Positions 11,094 through 20,949 of a stretch of DNA of 64,000 nucleotides are shown piece after piece (the stretch's first letter is position 1; each line of letters opens with the position of its first letter). The position numbers and the translations under genes were made by a program. Origin of the DNA: Euclidia mi (Eukaryota; Arthropoda; Insecta; Lepidoptera; Erebidae). The notes below the pieces were generated by a model that searched no databases, had not been told where the DNA came from, and worked only from the letters and a program-made list of their open reading frames with translations. The stretch spans positions 9,494,331 to 9,558,330 of the forward strand of contig OX123193.2 of the NCBI GenBank assembly GCA_944739405.2, written 5' to 3'.

Positions 11094-11221
11094 TAAATGG
11101 TAATTCTCTGTGACACCTGGCGGTGCGGTCCCAAACTAGGCACAACCTAGTGGCATGCTAGTCAGACAATTGATCAATATATATAAATATTGCTTTTATA
11201 CACATACGAGTAGGTATTACA

Positions 11222-11475
11222 GTTATGGTAATTTGCTCATCGCACAAAGAGTTCTCCTGGATCGTAATCGAACTCATGACTTTCGTCTTAGCAGTCAGGG
11301 TTAGGTACCACTAGACCAACTGACCAATAAGCCGATCTACAAGGGAGACTAACCACTGACTCAGCAGGATGTGATACAAGTGTATGAGCTAACATAAGCG
11401 TACTTTCTAATCGGGTATCGAGTCCAACATCTGATGATCCAGTGTTACCCAGACTACCGCTGGACCACTTCAATA
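11222..11475 (-). mobile_element. SINE with two tRNA-like heads (reversed)
   Basis: On the minus strand there are two A-box/B-box pairs in the same orientation. The first is TGGTCCAGCGGTAG at about 11460 with a weak B box actcgatacc. About 140 bases on is a second, TGGTCTAGTGGTAC with gagttcgattacg. This looks like a dimeric tRNA-derived SINE or two adjacent copies. Apparent ORFs in it are incidental. Confidence 0.55.
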
Positions 11476-11654
11476 GATAGTTAAAGGAATAGAGTAGGTA
11501 TGTATATTAAAAAGCAAGCTCCAATTTCACATTTCGATTTTATTTATTCAGTGTGTTGAGATGATGAAATCTGATACAAAATATAATTTTAAGTAGAGTT
11601 GAAACAAACAACATCTGTTAGGCCATTGTTACAACGTGAACTTCACAGTAATAA

Positions 11655-11918
11655 TAATATAATAATAATATTCTTACACATTCACACAACACCATCTAGT
11701 CCCAAACTAAGCAGAAGCTTGTACTATGGGTACTAGACAATGGATAGACATACTAATATACTTTTTTTTTGTAAATACATACATATTATACATAGAAACA
11801 CCCAGACCAAGACAAACATCCATGTTCATGCACACAAATTTTTGACTTGAGCCGGAATCGAACCCGCGACCTTCGGCGTAGCAGTCGCTTACACTCCCGC
11901 GGCGCCAACTGGTTGTCA
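11655..11918 (-). mobile_element. SINE family A (reversed)
   Basis: The tRNA-like head on the minus strand (ccagttggcgccgcgggagt, then ggttcgattccggctcaag) is followed by a body with catgaacatggatgtttgtc and ending in tagtacccatagtacaagc-type sequence. The same family occurs at 48080-48321, 55232-55455 and 61115-61372. Confidence 0.75.
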
Positions 11919-11919
11919 A

Positions 11920-12124
11920 TCTTAATATATAAAATCCTTGCGTTACTGACTGACTGACAGACACGCTACAGCCAAAACTATTGGGCCAGGAAGCTGAAAT
12001 TTGGCATGTATGTTCCTTGGGGACCGTAGGGGTGCACTAAGAAGGGATTTCCCGAAATTCCCACGGGTTCGGCCAAAACGGGTAAATTAAAAAAAATGCA
12101 GGCGTAGCTGCTGGCGTCCTCTAG
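11920..12124 (+). mobile_element. Non-autonomous Helitron-like element, family H1, copy 1
   Basis: It starts TCTTAATATATAAAATCC and ends ctggcgtcctCTAG, lying between a host A and T: the three Helitron hallmarks. The 205 bases are non-coding. Internal text ctgactgacagacacgctac and ggcatgtatgttccttggg is shared with the copies at 18015, 45291 and 49076. It sits directly against the 5' end of SINE A. Confidence 0.75.
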
Positions 12125-12712
12125 TAATTATGTATTTTGTTTGGTTTACATTATTTTAGTAAACTAATTAATAGTATATTCTTGTTCAATTTCCAAGAAG
12201 TGATTATGGTCTCGATTTGGCTCATAGCAAATTGCTCATTCTTGTTAACTTGCAATTATGTCCATGTGGTTGTGCTAACGAGTGGCTTATTATTCTGCTT
12301 ACTCCTCAGCCACTGTGAACAAAATTAAAACATAAATTATTCAGTAATTATTTACTCAAATATAAGTCCCACCAAAATAACTAAACCCGCTGACATTTAA
12401 CTTAAGATTAATATTGTTCTCATACGTGCGCTATAATTTGTGTTTGAGTGTAATATACTTACATTATTTTGTTGGGTATTTATGCATATTATGAGACAAG
12501 TTCAGAATGAGAGTACATACTGTAGGATTTTACGTAATGATAATTGAAATGCGTACCTAGTTAGAAAGTCAGCCAAATTCAAATTCTCCAGCTTTTCGTC
12601 TATCACTTCTTTTATAGAAAGGATGACTATTATGCCGAACGCCGACAATTCGGGGTTTGTTAAGCATCTTTCTCTGCTCTATATATTATTCCAAATCTGA
12701 AAAATAGGTGTT
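12125..12712. other. AT-rich non-coding; no gene seen
   Basis: A 63-codon hydrophobic frame at 12137-12328 is the only ORF and matches nothing I know. Confidence 0.4.
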
Positions 12713-12729
12713 GTTTATTGTAACGATCA

Positions 12730-13246
12730 ATAACAATTCTGGTAATCCTTTACCTTCGTCTTTGATAAGCATAAGCTCCTGATTTAAGCTGTGCCATAAG
12801 TTTTTCATCTTTGAAATATGAGCTTTCATATCATTTCCTGAAGTAGATTCCCATTTGTATTGAAAGAATTCCATACATTTCCTGTATAAATGGTCTTCAG
12901 ATACACCATCGTACAATCTATGTAGTTCATCCCATACTTCCTTAGGATTTGTGAACCTTATTACTTTGTCGAGAGTCTCGTCTAACAAATTGTTCGTAAT
13001 CAATAAGAGAGCTGTACTTTCCAACTTGTAGTACTCGGCTAAGTTCGTTCGATATGTAGCCATCGCCGCTTCAAAAGCTGTACCTTCCATAGTATCACTC
13101 TTTGCAGGCTTCTCTGGTTTACTTATCTTTCCCTGAACAATATCCATGAGACCGTCCATGACACGTAACATCGCCGACATGCGGTACTTCCATGATACCC
13201 AATTTTTGCCGTCAAGTTTCGAAATCTGAATTTTCGATAGCTCCAT
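12730..13246 (-). pseudogene. Copia gag, N-terminal part, 3'-truncated
   Basis: From ATG at 13246 (minus strand) the frame starts MELSKIQISKLDGKNWVSWK, a typical copia Gag N-terminus (DUF4219-like). It runs into a UBN2-type domain (KEVWDELHRLYD, HISKMKNLWHSL). It breaks off near LPELL at 12730, about 170 codons in, so zinc knuckle and pol are missing. The leader and LTR lie just upstream (13247-13612). The remaining frame is intact. The truncation coincides exactly with one of the 17-base direct repeats described in the findings. Confidence 0.85.
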
Positions 13247-13259
13247 TATTTACAACAAT

Positions 13260-13381
13260 TCTCGTGTAGGGCGCATAACCACTTAAAGTTGATACAATAA
13301 TTCCCCTCGTGCTGGGCCCAGAACCACTTAAAGTTGATACAATAATTCCCCTCGTGCTGGGCCCATAACCACTTAAAGTTT
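13260..13381 (-). repeat. Tandem copia primer-binding-site units (45 bp)
   Basis: Two full 45-base units (13277-13321, 13322-13366) and flanking partial units each hold, on the minus strand, GGTTATGGGCCCAGCACG or close variants. This matches the copia primer site, which pairs with a tRNA-Met(i) fragment. The outer partial copy (13261-13276) is diverged. Normal copia elements have one such site directly after the LTR. Confidence 0.75.
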
Positions 13382-13612
13382 GAAGAGTGGAAGATTAATA
13401 AAACATGTTAGTTTTGCAGACATGAAAATATATTTTAATCTAGTTACCATGCTTCTTGACAAGACAGTGAAAAAACTATGACATTCTTGACTAAAGTAAA
13501 CAACAGTGGCATTCTACATTTAAAATCAAAAATCATAGTATAAAAGCACCACGAAGAAAAAGAAACATATCAGCCTAGAAATACAAAGAGGTTTCATATC
13601 GCTACTTCAACA
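13382..13612 (-). repeat. Copia 5' LTR (reversed)
   Basis: On the minus strand it begins TGTTGAAGTAGCG at 13612, the usual copia TGTTG start, and runs into the primer-site array. The inner limit is uncertain by some bases. No partner LTR is present on the other side. Confidence 0.65.
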
Positions 13613-13629
13613 GTTTATTGTAACGATCA

Positions 13630-13985
13630 TATGAAATTCACATTGGGCTCGACAAATAGCAGAAGAAGCTGCAATTGCGGTAATGTTGTGGTGCATCATC
13701 ATTTGAATTCACCTTCGTTACTCTAGTGAAATAAAAACCACTTCTACATGACCAAGTGTGATCATTAATTGTTTTTTGCATAAATCACTTATTACAAAAG
13801 TAAACAATATTTCGGTACTTACCGTATATGTAATTTTAATAAAATTATTTCATGATTTCATAATATAATATTTATTGACATTCAATGACATTCACATAAT
13901 GACATTAATTGTCTTTTTAAAATAGTGCTTGCACATGGCGCGATGTCGCTACAGCCTCTTTAGTATAAGAATAGTACTTACTATT
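13630..13985. other. Non-coding stretch before the right inverted end
   Basis: AT-rich sequence without ORFs; no known family recognised. Confidence 0.4.
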
Positions 13986-13989
13986 TTCA

Positions 13990-14178
13990 AAAACCGGTGC
14001 CAAGCACTAAACGTTTGACGTAAGCCCAACGTAAGGGTTGCGTCTACGGTTCGAACGCTCAATACAATTAGCACGATACCATGTTTGACATCAGCCAAAC
14101 TAAAACCAAACGTTCACCAAATACGTTACGTTGTCAACTTTTGAACGTTTGAAAATAGCACGATTAGCCCCCAGGTTG
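13990..14178 (-). mobile_element. Right inverted end of the ATCGTGCTA unit
   Basis: On the minus strand it begins gggggctaatcgtgctattt and includes ggtatcgtgctaatt and several AACGTAACG words, mirroring 9165-9430. Either the two ends bound a 5.0-kb unit that later received many insertions, or they are two separate end fragments. Confidence 0.55.
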
Positions 14179-14349
14179 TCTTTTGTTATCGCTCGTTGCA
14201 TAATCGAAAAGTCCCCTCCGCGATACAAGTTTACATCTAATAGTGTAAAGCGTATATAGTAGTGGTGTTCATTAAAAAAAGTGATTTTCTCCACATTTTT
14301 AGTGTAATGGTTATCATACTCAAGCAATAAATTATGTTCATTTAGTAAG

Positions 14350-14773
14350 CCGTGTGGATTATGTTCATTTAGTAAGCATAGAATACAAGTGTCACCACCC
14401 CCTATCTTCCCGTGGGTGTCGTAAGAGGCGACTAAGGGATAACACGATGCAAATACCATCTTTGCGTGGAGACGGAAAACTCGACATCAAGCCCTATACG
14501 ACTGCCTCGTTGGTCTCGCGGCATAAATGTGCGCGTGGGATCGGGAGGTCCCGGGTTCGATTCCTGGGTCGGGCAGTGTTATTGGGTTTTTCTGTCACGA
14601 AATTCTCAGTAGCAGCACGGAGTCTGGAAATGTGCCCGGTACGGTAATAGGCTCGCCCCTTATTACGTGGGACTAAAGTATATCTGGCGAAAAGTGGGTG
14701 TAGAAATACACCTCTGCCTACCCCTTCGGGGATAAAAGGCGTGACGATATGTATGTATGTATGTATGTATGTA
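14350..14773 (+). mobile_element. Compound SINE (LINE-tail-like module plus tRNA-like SINE B), copy 1
   Basis: The first 150 bases hold cttcccgtgggtgtcgtaag, a phrase also at 39160 and typical of a LINE 3' region. The rest is SINE family B with box B gggttcgattcctgggtcgg at about 14552, the conserved body (cagcacggagtctgg, aataggctcgcccc) and a (TATG)n tail. A TAGTAAGCC-like repeat flanks it. A second copy at 58573-58989 has the same module order. Confidence 0.8.
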
Positions 14774-17283
14774 GTAAGCCTCCCAAAGTGAATATGGCGA
14801 AACAGGAGCATCCACTTACGTCTTTTGATGTAAGCAACTCGCGAACATGACTGTTCTGATCTATGGTGGAACAGTATTTTCCGAAAAGTAATGGTATATG
14901 AACCTGCAGCAATTTACAATCTATTAGTTAGCAGTTCATGACCACGAGTTACCCTCACCTTACAAATCCGATAAATTATAATAAAAAGAGTAGAAGAAGA
15001 ATGCAAATGTAGCATAAAAGAGAATACGGTAACTAACTACACTATAAAACTGCCTATTGATCTAATAATAAAAAGAAATTTATTTCCAAGCGTACTTGTC
15101 GTCAAGATACTCTATTATATGAATAGAGGCTATTATATTGCTTATAATAAAGTATTTTCATCGACTGCCTAGATCAATAATATCTAATAACACAGCTCAA
15201 TAAAATAAAAGAAATTGTGTCTAGAAACACTTTACTGTAGACATTTCGTTTCTAACACAAATTTCACTTAACCATCCTCTGGGGCAGTTTTATTTAAGTA
15301 CTGAGGCCCATAAAAATAACAATATCGCTCGTAATAATTTTAGTATATTTTCTGTATTTGCCGAAAGTAATAAAAATACCAAATCCAACTTGTAACAAGA
15401 CCTCTAAGATAAAAAATATCTTTTTAATTTGTTACTTACTCTTTTGTTCTTAAAGATGAATGGATAGTGGTCAGTTAACAGTGAAAATGCCTGAATACGG
15501 ATTACTTTTTATAAAAATTATGCTTGATATTATTTTCTTTTATTAAAGGGTATAGAAAGCGTGTACCTATTGAACCTTTTGTAGAGCTTGAGTTGGGATA
15601 AGATGTACTAGAATAGGTGCGTATTTTCTTTGAATTAACCAAGTAAGGAGACGAAATAAATGAGGTGTAGATATATTATATCATGTTGAAGATGTTCTGA
15701 ACAAAAACATTTATTTCGTATAAACAATATTCGCTTAAGACTTTCTTGTTATTCTTTGACAAAATAATAGTCACTAGTCCAATTATCCCTCTTCAGTTTG
15801 ATGCCCTTAGATAGCAGTTATTTGTACACCTAGTTCCACAATATTATACACTACATTATCACTATTGAAAGCATGTATACAGATTATTATATTATTGTCA
15901 TAGAAATTGTCCTTCCTAACATATTTAGAATAAACGCCATTGAAATATTTAATCGTTCAACTCCCGTCATGCCCGCCATATTACATTCAGTACGTCAGCC
16001 CTAAAAATAACCCATACACCCCATTACCAAAATTTTATTACGAATCCCATTCCATGGGTACGTCAAATTATAAACTTTTGTGGCATCTCAACATCACTGC
16101 ACGTCCCTCAAATATCTTAGAGCCCTTTTAACTTTCACAATGGGGAAATATCCCATGAAAAGTGATACATAATATTTGGGCCTTTATTTCTAATGGTACA
16201 AAAGATTATCTTCTCACCATTAATTAATTTAAGGGCTATCTAGTTTACAGTCCAGTGGTGGCTTTTGTTCTCGTGGCCTATCGCTTCGCAGACACTGTTC
16301 GTGTCAAAGATTATGTACTAAATATTTGCAGATAGGTCGGTTGATAAATTTTATTTTATGGACCATATATCTTGAATGAAAGATTTATTTTCTAGTTCAA
16401 TCTAGACTCTGCTACATTTGATGTTGAAATTTGTGCTGTTAAATATTATATGGCATCTAGAAATTTAGAAATAGAAAAGTAGTTGTAAATCGTTGCTTAT
16501 AATTATGTTCGTGATCGGCTTAATTTCGAAAATCCTTTCCTTACCAAGATATCACGTCCTATATAGATAAAGGAAAATAAATTTAGAAAATTCAAATAAC
16601 ATTCAAGTCGAGATTTCACAGCCTTTATTCACTTCGATTTACTTTATTCACTAAGATGTTGTTCTCAAATAGTTATTTAAAGAATGCAGCTATTTGAATT
16701 AAAAATATAGGTTTTTTACTTCAAGCGCGAATCTCGACGGTTGTCAAATTTTCTTTATATTTCATTAAACTTGTAAAATAGGCATAAAATTATAAATTTC
16801 GACCGTCTCTTATGCGAATTAATCTTTGCCCGAGGGAACCCTCGAATATAATAGTTGAACACTGCACAAGTATAGGGAACACTGTATAGGTCACTCGCTT
16901 TCAATGAGCCTATTACACTACATAATCATGTGTGTATTTGCTAAGTTTGATTAGAAATTCTATTATGGCCCAGGTACACGTTTGCGAGAGAATGTCCTTG
17001 AGTCTTGGGGTGGGTTGTTATAGATCTATTATATTGTAGAAATACGGTGAGAGTTTAGTTAATTAGCAGTATAGTAATGTATACATATATACGTCGTATA
17101 GTTTGAGTGACATTTATATTAATTATCTTATTACGAAGTTACCGTAGTGCAAAATAAGTACCTCTTCCTACTTAGATAATTAGTTATAGCTTTTAAGATC
17201 TTCATTTCTTTGTACATATGTATATAATTATTATAAGTTAATATGTATAGTTTAAATATTGTACATACATACTTTATTCATAC
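14774..17283. other. 2.5 kb without recognised features
   Basis: This is the longest plain stretch in the window: AT-rich, no repeats shared with elsewhere, and only a 63-codon frame (15940-16131) with no motif. It is the best candidate here for unique host intron or intergenic DNA. Confidence 0.5.
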
Positions 17284-17510
17284 ATACAAACATACATAAC
17301 TTCACGCCTTTATCCCTGGAGGAGTAGGCAGAGGTGTATTACACATCCAAAATTTGCCAGATATATTTCGGTCCCAATGTAATAGCGGCGAGCGATAATT
17401 AACATTTTTAATACACACATAACTAAGAAAAGTCAGAAGTGTGTGCCGAGGTAACTGGGGATCGAACCCGAGACCATCGTCTCGGCAGTCCCTGGGCTAT
17501 CACCACTTTT
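17284..17510 (-). mobile_element. SINE, tRNA-headed (reversed)
   Basis: On the minus strand, box B gggttcgatccccagtt near 17468 is followed by aataggcg-like body text, and the end is cctctgcctactcctccagg next to a TATG-type tail. The 3' half resembles SINE B; the head differs. Similar 3' halves occur at 28862 and 49285. Confidence 0.6.
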
Positions 17511-17573
17511 TAATAAATAAATGCATTAACAAATATTATTTGCAGTAACGAGCGTGTTGTTTTCCCATTCCCT

Positions 17574-17621
17574 ATGTTTCATGTATCATTATACATACAT
17601 GTATTATGATACATGAAACAT
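17574..17621. repeat. Short palindrome
   Basis: Arms atgtttcatgtatcat and atgatacatgaaacat are perfect 16-base inverted repeats around a 16-base partly palindromic centre. Confidence 0.85.
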
Positions 17622-18014
17622 GCCTATAACCATACATTGCTTGTCAGAGGAAAAGTCTTCGAAATACCCCTTATGCGACAAAAAACAAGGACTTAATGAA
17701 ACACCCGATGTAGTTCTTAATACAGAACTTTAGATTGCCTTTAAAGATTATTTTGTTCTGGTCAAAGCTCTTTCGAAAGCAACTTACAGGTATAAGGTAA
17801 CAACTAAACACTCTACCTATATTGTTAGTCTATTTTTTGTACTAAAGGCCTATAGCTATAGGTATGTGATAAATATTGGCTACATCCAACGGTTAAGCCT
17901 TCATATTATTGGATCATAAATAATATTACCTGGTCAGAAAATGTTCTACGCGATGAAATTGCCTCTATACTCGGCGATCGGCAGTGGAACGCCACCATTA
18001 GCTTTATATCCAAA
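17622..18014. other. Non-coding; possible coding scrap at the end
   Basis: The last 85 bases translate in one frame as WSENVLRDEIASILGD and may be an eroded retroelement piece cut by the Helitron insertion. The evidence is weak. Confidence 0.25.
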
Positions 18015-18221
18015 CTAGAGGACGCCAGCAGCTACGCCTGCACTTCTTTTAAATTTACCCGTTTTGGCCGATCCCGTGGGAAATTCGGGAAATCCCTTCT
18101 TAGTGCACCCTTACGGTCTCCAAGGAACATACATGCCAAATTTCAGCTTCCTGCGCCCAATAGCTTCGGCTGTAGCGTGTCTGTCAGTCAGTCAGTAACG
18201 CAAGGATTTTATATATTAAGA
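18015..18221 (-). mobile_element. Non-autonomous Helitron-like element, H1 copy 2
   Basis: Reverse orientation. It ends CTAG at 18015-18018 and starts TC at 18220-18221 on the minus strand, between A and T. At 207 bases it is close to copy 1 throughout. Confidence 0.78.
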
Positions 18222-18227
18222 TAATGA

Positions 18228-18430
18228 AACTACCGATTCTGCTTGGTGATTATTAATTCCATTCTATACGAGAGGCCGTCTTCCTGCTAAACTTTTCTAT
18301 TTTGCTCGGTCTTGTACATCCTCCAAAGTCAATCCGTTGGCACGCATATCGCTTCTTACGATGTCAATCCAACGCTTCTTGGGACGGCCACAAAGATGAT
18401 TATCAGGTATTTCCCGCTCTAGCCAATTAA
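18228..18430 (-). pseudogene. Non-LTR ORF2 C-terminal scrap
   Basis: The minus-strand translation reads CGRPKKRWIDIVRSDMRANG, then LTLEDVQDRAK, with a stop soon after. This GRPKKRW..D...RA.GLT..DAQDR pattern is the familiar C-terminus of many insect non-LTR ORF2 proteins. The upstream RT is missing. Confidence 0.7.
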
Positions 18431-18645
18431 TGAAACTATGGAGTCAATTATATAATTGAATCTAAAACCCGATATATCCGATATATATCTAAACCGTTAA
18501 TCGACATCTCACTTGACCAGAAGGGTGGCTTATTCTTTGCTCTAAGAATCAAAATTGCTATCCAGCGTGGCAATGCTGTCAGCCTTCTAGGCACGTTATC
18601 CGATGATATAGATGCGGAGGCATTCTACGACGCTTAAACACACCT
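18431..18645 (+). pseudogene. C-terminal tail of a retroelement protein
   Basis: A plus-strand frame ending at 18639 reads LDQKGGLFFALRIKIAIQRG, then NAVSLLGTLSDD, to a stop. The AIQRGNA..LGTL phrase recurs at the ends of reverse-transcriptase proteins in moths, as I recall. Assignment to a family is uncertain. Confidence 0.4.
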
Positions 18646-18656
18646 GTACATATTTT

Positions 18657-18910
18657 CTCTGCCTCCGTGGTCCAGTGGATAGCGTTTGCGACTGCTGATC
18701 GGAGGTCCCGGGTTCGATTCCTGGGTCGGGCAAAAGCGTTACTGAGTTTTTCTAAATTCTCAGTAGCAGCACGGAGTCTGGTGATGTGACGGGCAACGGC
18801 AATAGGCTCGCCCCCTATTACGTGGGACCTAATAATTCATGGAGAAATGTGGGTGTAATATTACACCTCTGCCTACCCCTTCGGCGATACAGGCGTGAGA
18901 CTATAAAAAA
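18657..18910 (+). mobile_element. SINE family B, full copy
   Basis: The tRNA-like head has box A tggtccagtggatagcg and box B gggttcgattcctgggtcgg, then the SINE B body and tail (cacctctgcctaccccttcg, gcgtgagacta). It is flanked by ACATATTTT (18648-18656 and 18911-18919), a 9-base TSD. Transcription would be by RNA polymerase III from the internal promoter. Confidence 0.88.
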
Positions 18911-18939
18911 ACATATTTTTACTTTTTATTTTTAGATTT

Positions 18940-20130
18940 ATGTACAATCTTTATTTTGACAGCTACTATTGTTGGAACAAAATTGGTGTAGTATGGGCAT
19001 AAATTCATTTATTAAAGTGTTTAATGAAGTCTTCACACACTGCTTTAAGAAAAAGAAAATAAAAATAAATCTGTCACATCCTACACAGTTGCAATGGATA
19101 TCAAAGGGTATAAAAGTGTCAAGCAAACTGAAAAGGTTTTTGTGTATGGGCAAAGAATATCAACAAAATGACACTATTTTAAATTAGATAACAAAGTTTC
19201 TCACATTATACAGAAAAGTAATTAAAACTTCTAAAAAATTAACTGCACAGTCAATGATAGTGAAGTCAACAAATTTATCAAAAGACGTCTAGAAACTTAT
19301 TAATAAACATAGAAACAAGAGACATGACAATATAACTAAATTGATCTTAAAAAGTGCAAATAAGCTTATAACAGAACCATCTGAAGTTGCCCATATTTTT
19401 TAAAGCAGTTTGAGCTATGCTTAAAGGTTAGTTCGACAAATACAAATGATGCTATGGATATTTTACGCAATACCAGTTGCTTACAATAAATTGCCAAGTG
19501 CTTGGAAAGATTTGAAAATGGTGCAATTCAAAAGTAGACTTCGTAAATTATTAATAGATAAAGCATACTACAGTGTAAATGAGTTTTAACGGAAATTTTT
19601 TATTAAACTAGGTATCTCGATTTTTTTATTAATTTATTATTATTTATATACTTAGGGAATATAGTGTATGCCTATATACCTGGAATAGTAATGTATGATT
19701 GTTTATTTAGCTACGGACCAAGATTTCTTTTTAATGTATTTAATTAACAATTTTATTTTATTTGTATGATGTATTATGTATAATTAAGTTGATATTTTAA
19801 TGAAAATTTGAAATTTAATAATTTTATTTAATGAGAATGACATAATATATTTAATATTGTAATAATTACGTTGACATTTTAATGAAATTGGAAATTTAGT
19901 AATTTTATTTGTGAGAATGTCATAATTTATTTAATATTGCAATAATTAAGTTGACATTTTAATGAAATTTGAAATTTACTAATTTTATTTGTGAGAACGC
20001 CATAATTGAAATTATATCAATAAGAATTTGCATGCCGAAAGGTGAAATATGGCAGAACTGATGTAAACCTACTACCATTCTTATGTATTAACCATATTTG
20101 CAAATAAATGCTATTCTATTCTATTCTAAT
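18940..20130 (+). pseudogene. Jockey-like non-LTR element, internally deleted, with 3' UTR minisatellite
   Basis: A plus-strand frame at 18969-19187 resembles the stretch between endonuclease and RT of jockey-like ORF2 (FIKVFNEVFTHCF, WISKGIKVSSKLKR). After a large deletion, the ORF2 end follows at about 19470-19590: YNKLPSAWKDLKMVQFKSRL, then RKLLIDKAYYSVNEF and a stop. The 3' UTR holds about 2.7 copies of an 82-base AT-rich unit (about 19785-20000). The element ends in a (TTCTA)n tail at about 20113-20130. The endonuclease and most of RT are gone. Confidence 0.75.
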
Positions 20131-20324
20131 GAGTTTGCCATAAAACCAGATTGTTGTTGAATCTCCTATTTCACAAGCAAGGATAATGTTTATGTGTTTG
20201 TGAAGATGTTTGTTTGCAGTTGGATAAAATTGAAATTTTGTTTTAGAAGAGGTTTTGCCAATACGGGATGTAATCAGAAATAAAAAAGTAACAAATTATA
20301 CACTTGTAAAAATAAATAATTAAT

Positions 20325-20690
20325 GATAACGAGCTATGGAGCGCAGTATTCTCGACGTAAAACTTGTAGACCGAGTCAAAAATACCATACTGCGCTCTAA
20401 AACACAAATCGCAGATGTGTCCCAAAAAGCAGCCAAGTTAAAATATGACTGGGCCGGTCATATCTGTCGTATGTCTGACGATCTTTGGGCTAAAACTACC
20501 ACCTTGTGGGTCCCAGATCGAAAGAGGCCACGCGGCAGACCCAAGATTAAGTGGCAAAACGATTTAAAACTGTATAATGCAGAGTGGACAACAACAGCTA
20601 TCGATAGAGAGAGGTGGAAAGAGGGTAGGGAGGCCTTTGCCCTGCAGTGGGACAGGTTAGGCTGTAAATAATAATAATGATAATAAACCT
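20325..20690 (+). pseudogene. Non-LTR ORF2 C-terminus with AATAAT tail
   Basis: The frame 20336-20671 reads MERSILDVKLVDRVKN, then DWAGHICRMSDDLWAK, RPRGRPKIKWQNDLK and ERWKEGREAFALQWDRLG, and stops in an AATAATGAT tail. This is the usual end of an insect non-LTR ORF2 (maturation-like C-terminal domain). It is a 5'-truncated copy; the 111 remaining codons are open. Confidence 0.8.
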
Positions 20691-20788
20691 GTATAAAATT
20701 CTACCGTTCAGATTGACGGACGACTGAACAACGCACAGCCAAAATAATTGAATGATTGGTGGTAAAAAGCTGAAATTTTGCATGTATG
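20691..20788 (+). repeat. Partial H1-like repeat
   Basis: Text such as gactgaacaac, cagccaaaat and aaagctgaaattttgcatgt parallels the first half of Helitron-like family H1, but the ends are missing. Confidence 0.4.
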
Positions 20789-20949
20789 TGTAGGGACACA
20801 CAGGTATCCTATTTTGTACACGTTACCATAAGATATGCGGCACGCCAGTCGGCACCTAACCTTTGTACTATATGGTTGTATGCCAATAAATGCAAGTGAA
20901 TATTTATCTCAATTTCATTTAATATCCTCAGATATACACCCACATAACA
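20789..20949 (+). repeat. Gypsy-type LTR, 3' part
   Basis: It ends cccacataaca directly before a primer site (ttggtgaccccgaacgg, 20950-20966). An aataaa signal lies near 20886. The length is short for a whole LTR, so it is probably truncated on the left. Confidence 0.6.

Noticed and set aside
13277..13380. Possible CRISPR-like array (repeated 45-base units)
   Set aside because: The units are directly adjacent without spacers, and contain a copia primer-binding site next to a copia LTR and gag.
15940..16131. 63-codon ORF as a small host gene
   Set aside because: No recognisable motif, signal peptide or splice context; the length is expected by chance.
18661..18740. Possible tRNA gene (boxes A and B, clear head)
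   Set aside because: The sequence continues into a conserved SINE body, has a TSD, and recurs many times in the window. The head lacks a full cloverleaf with a mature 3' end. The same reasoning applies to all other tRNA-like heads here.
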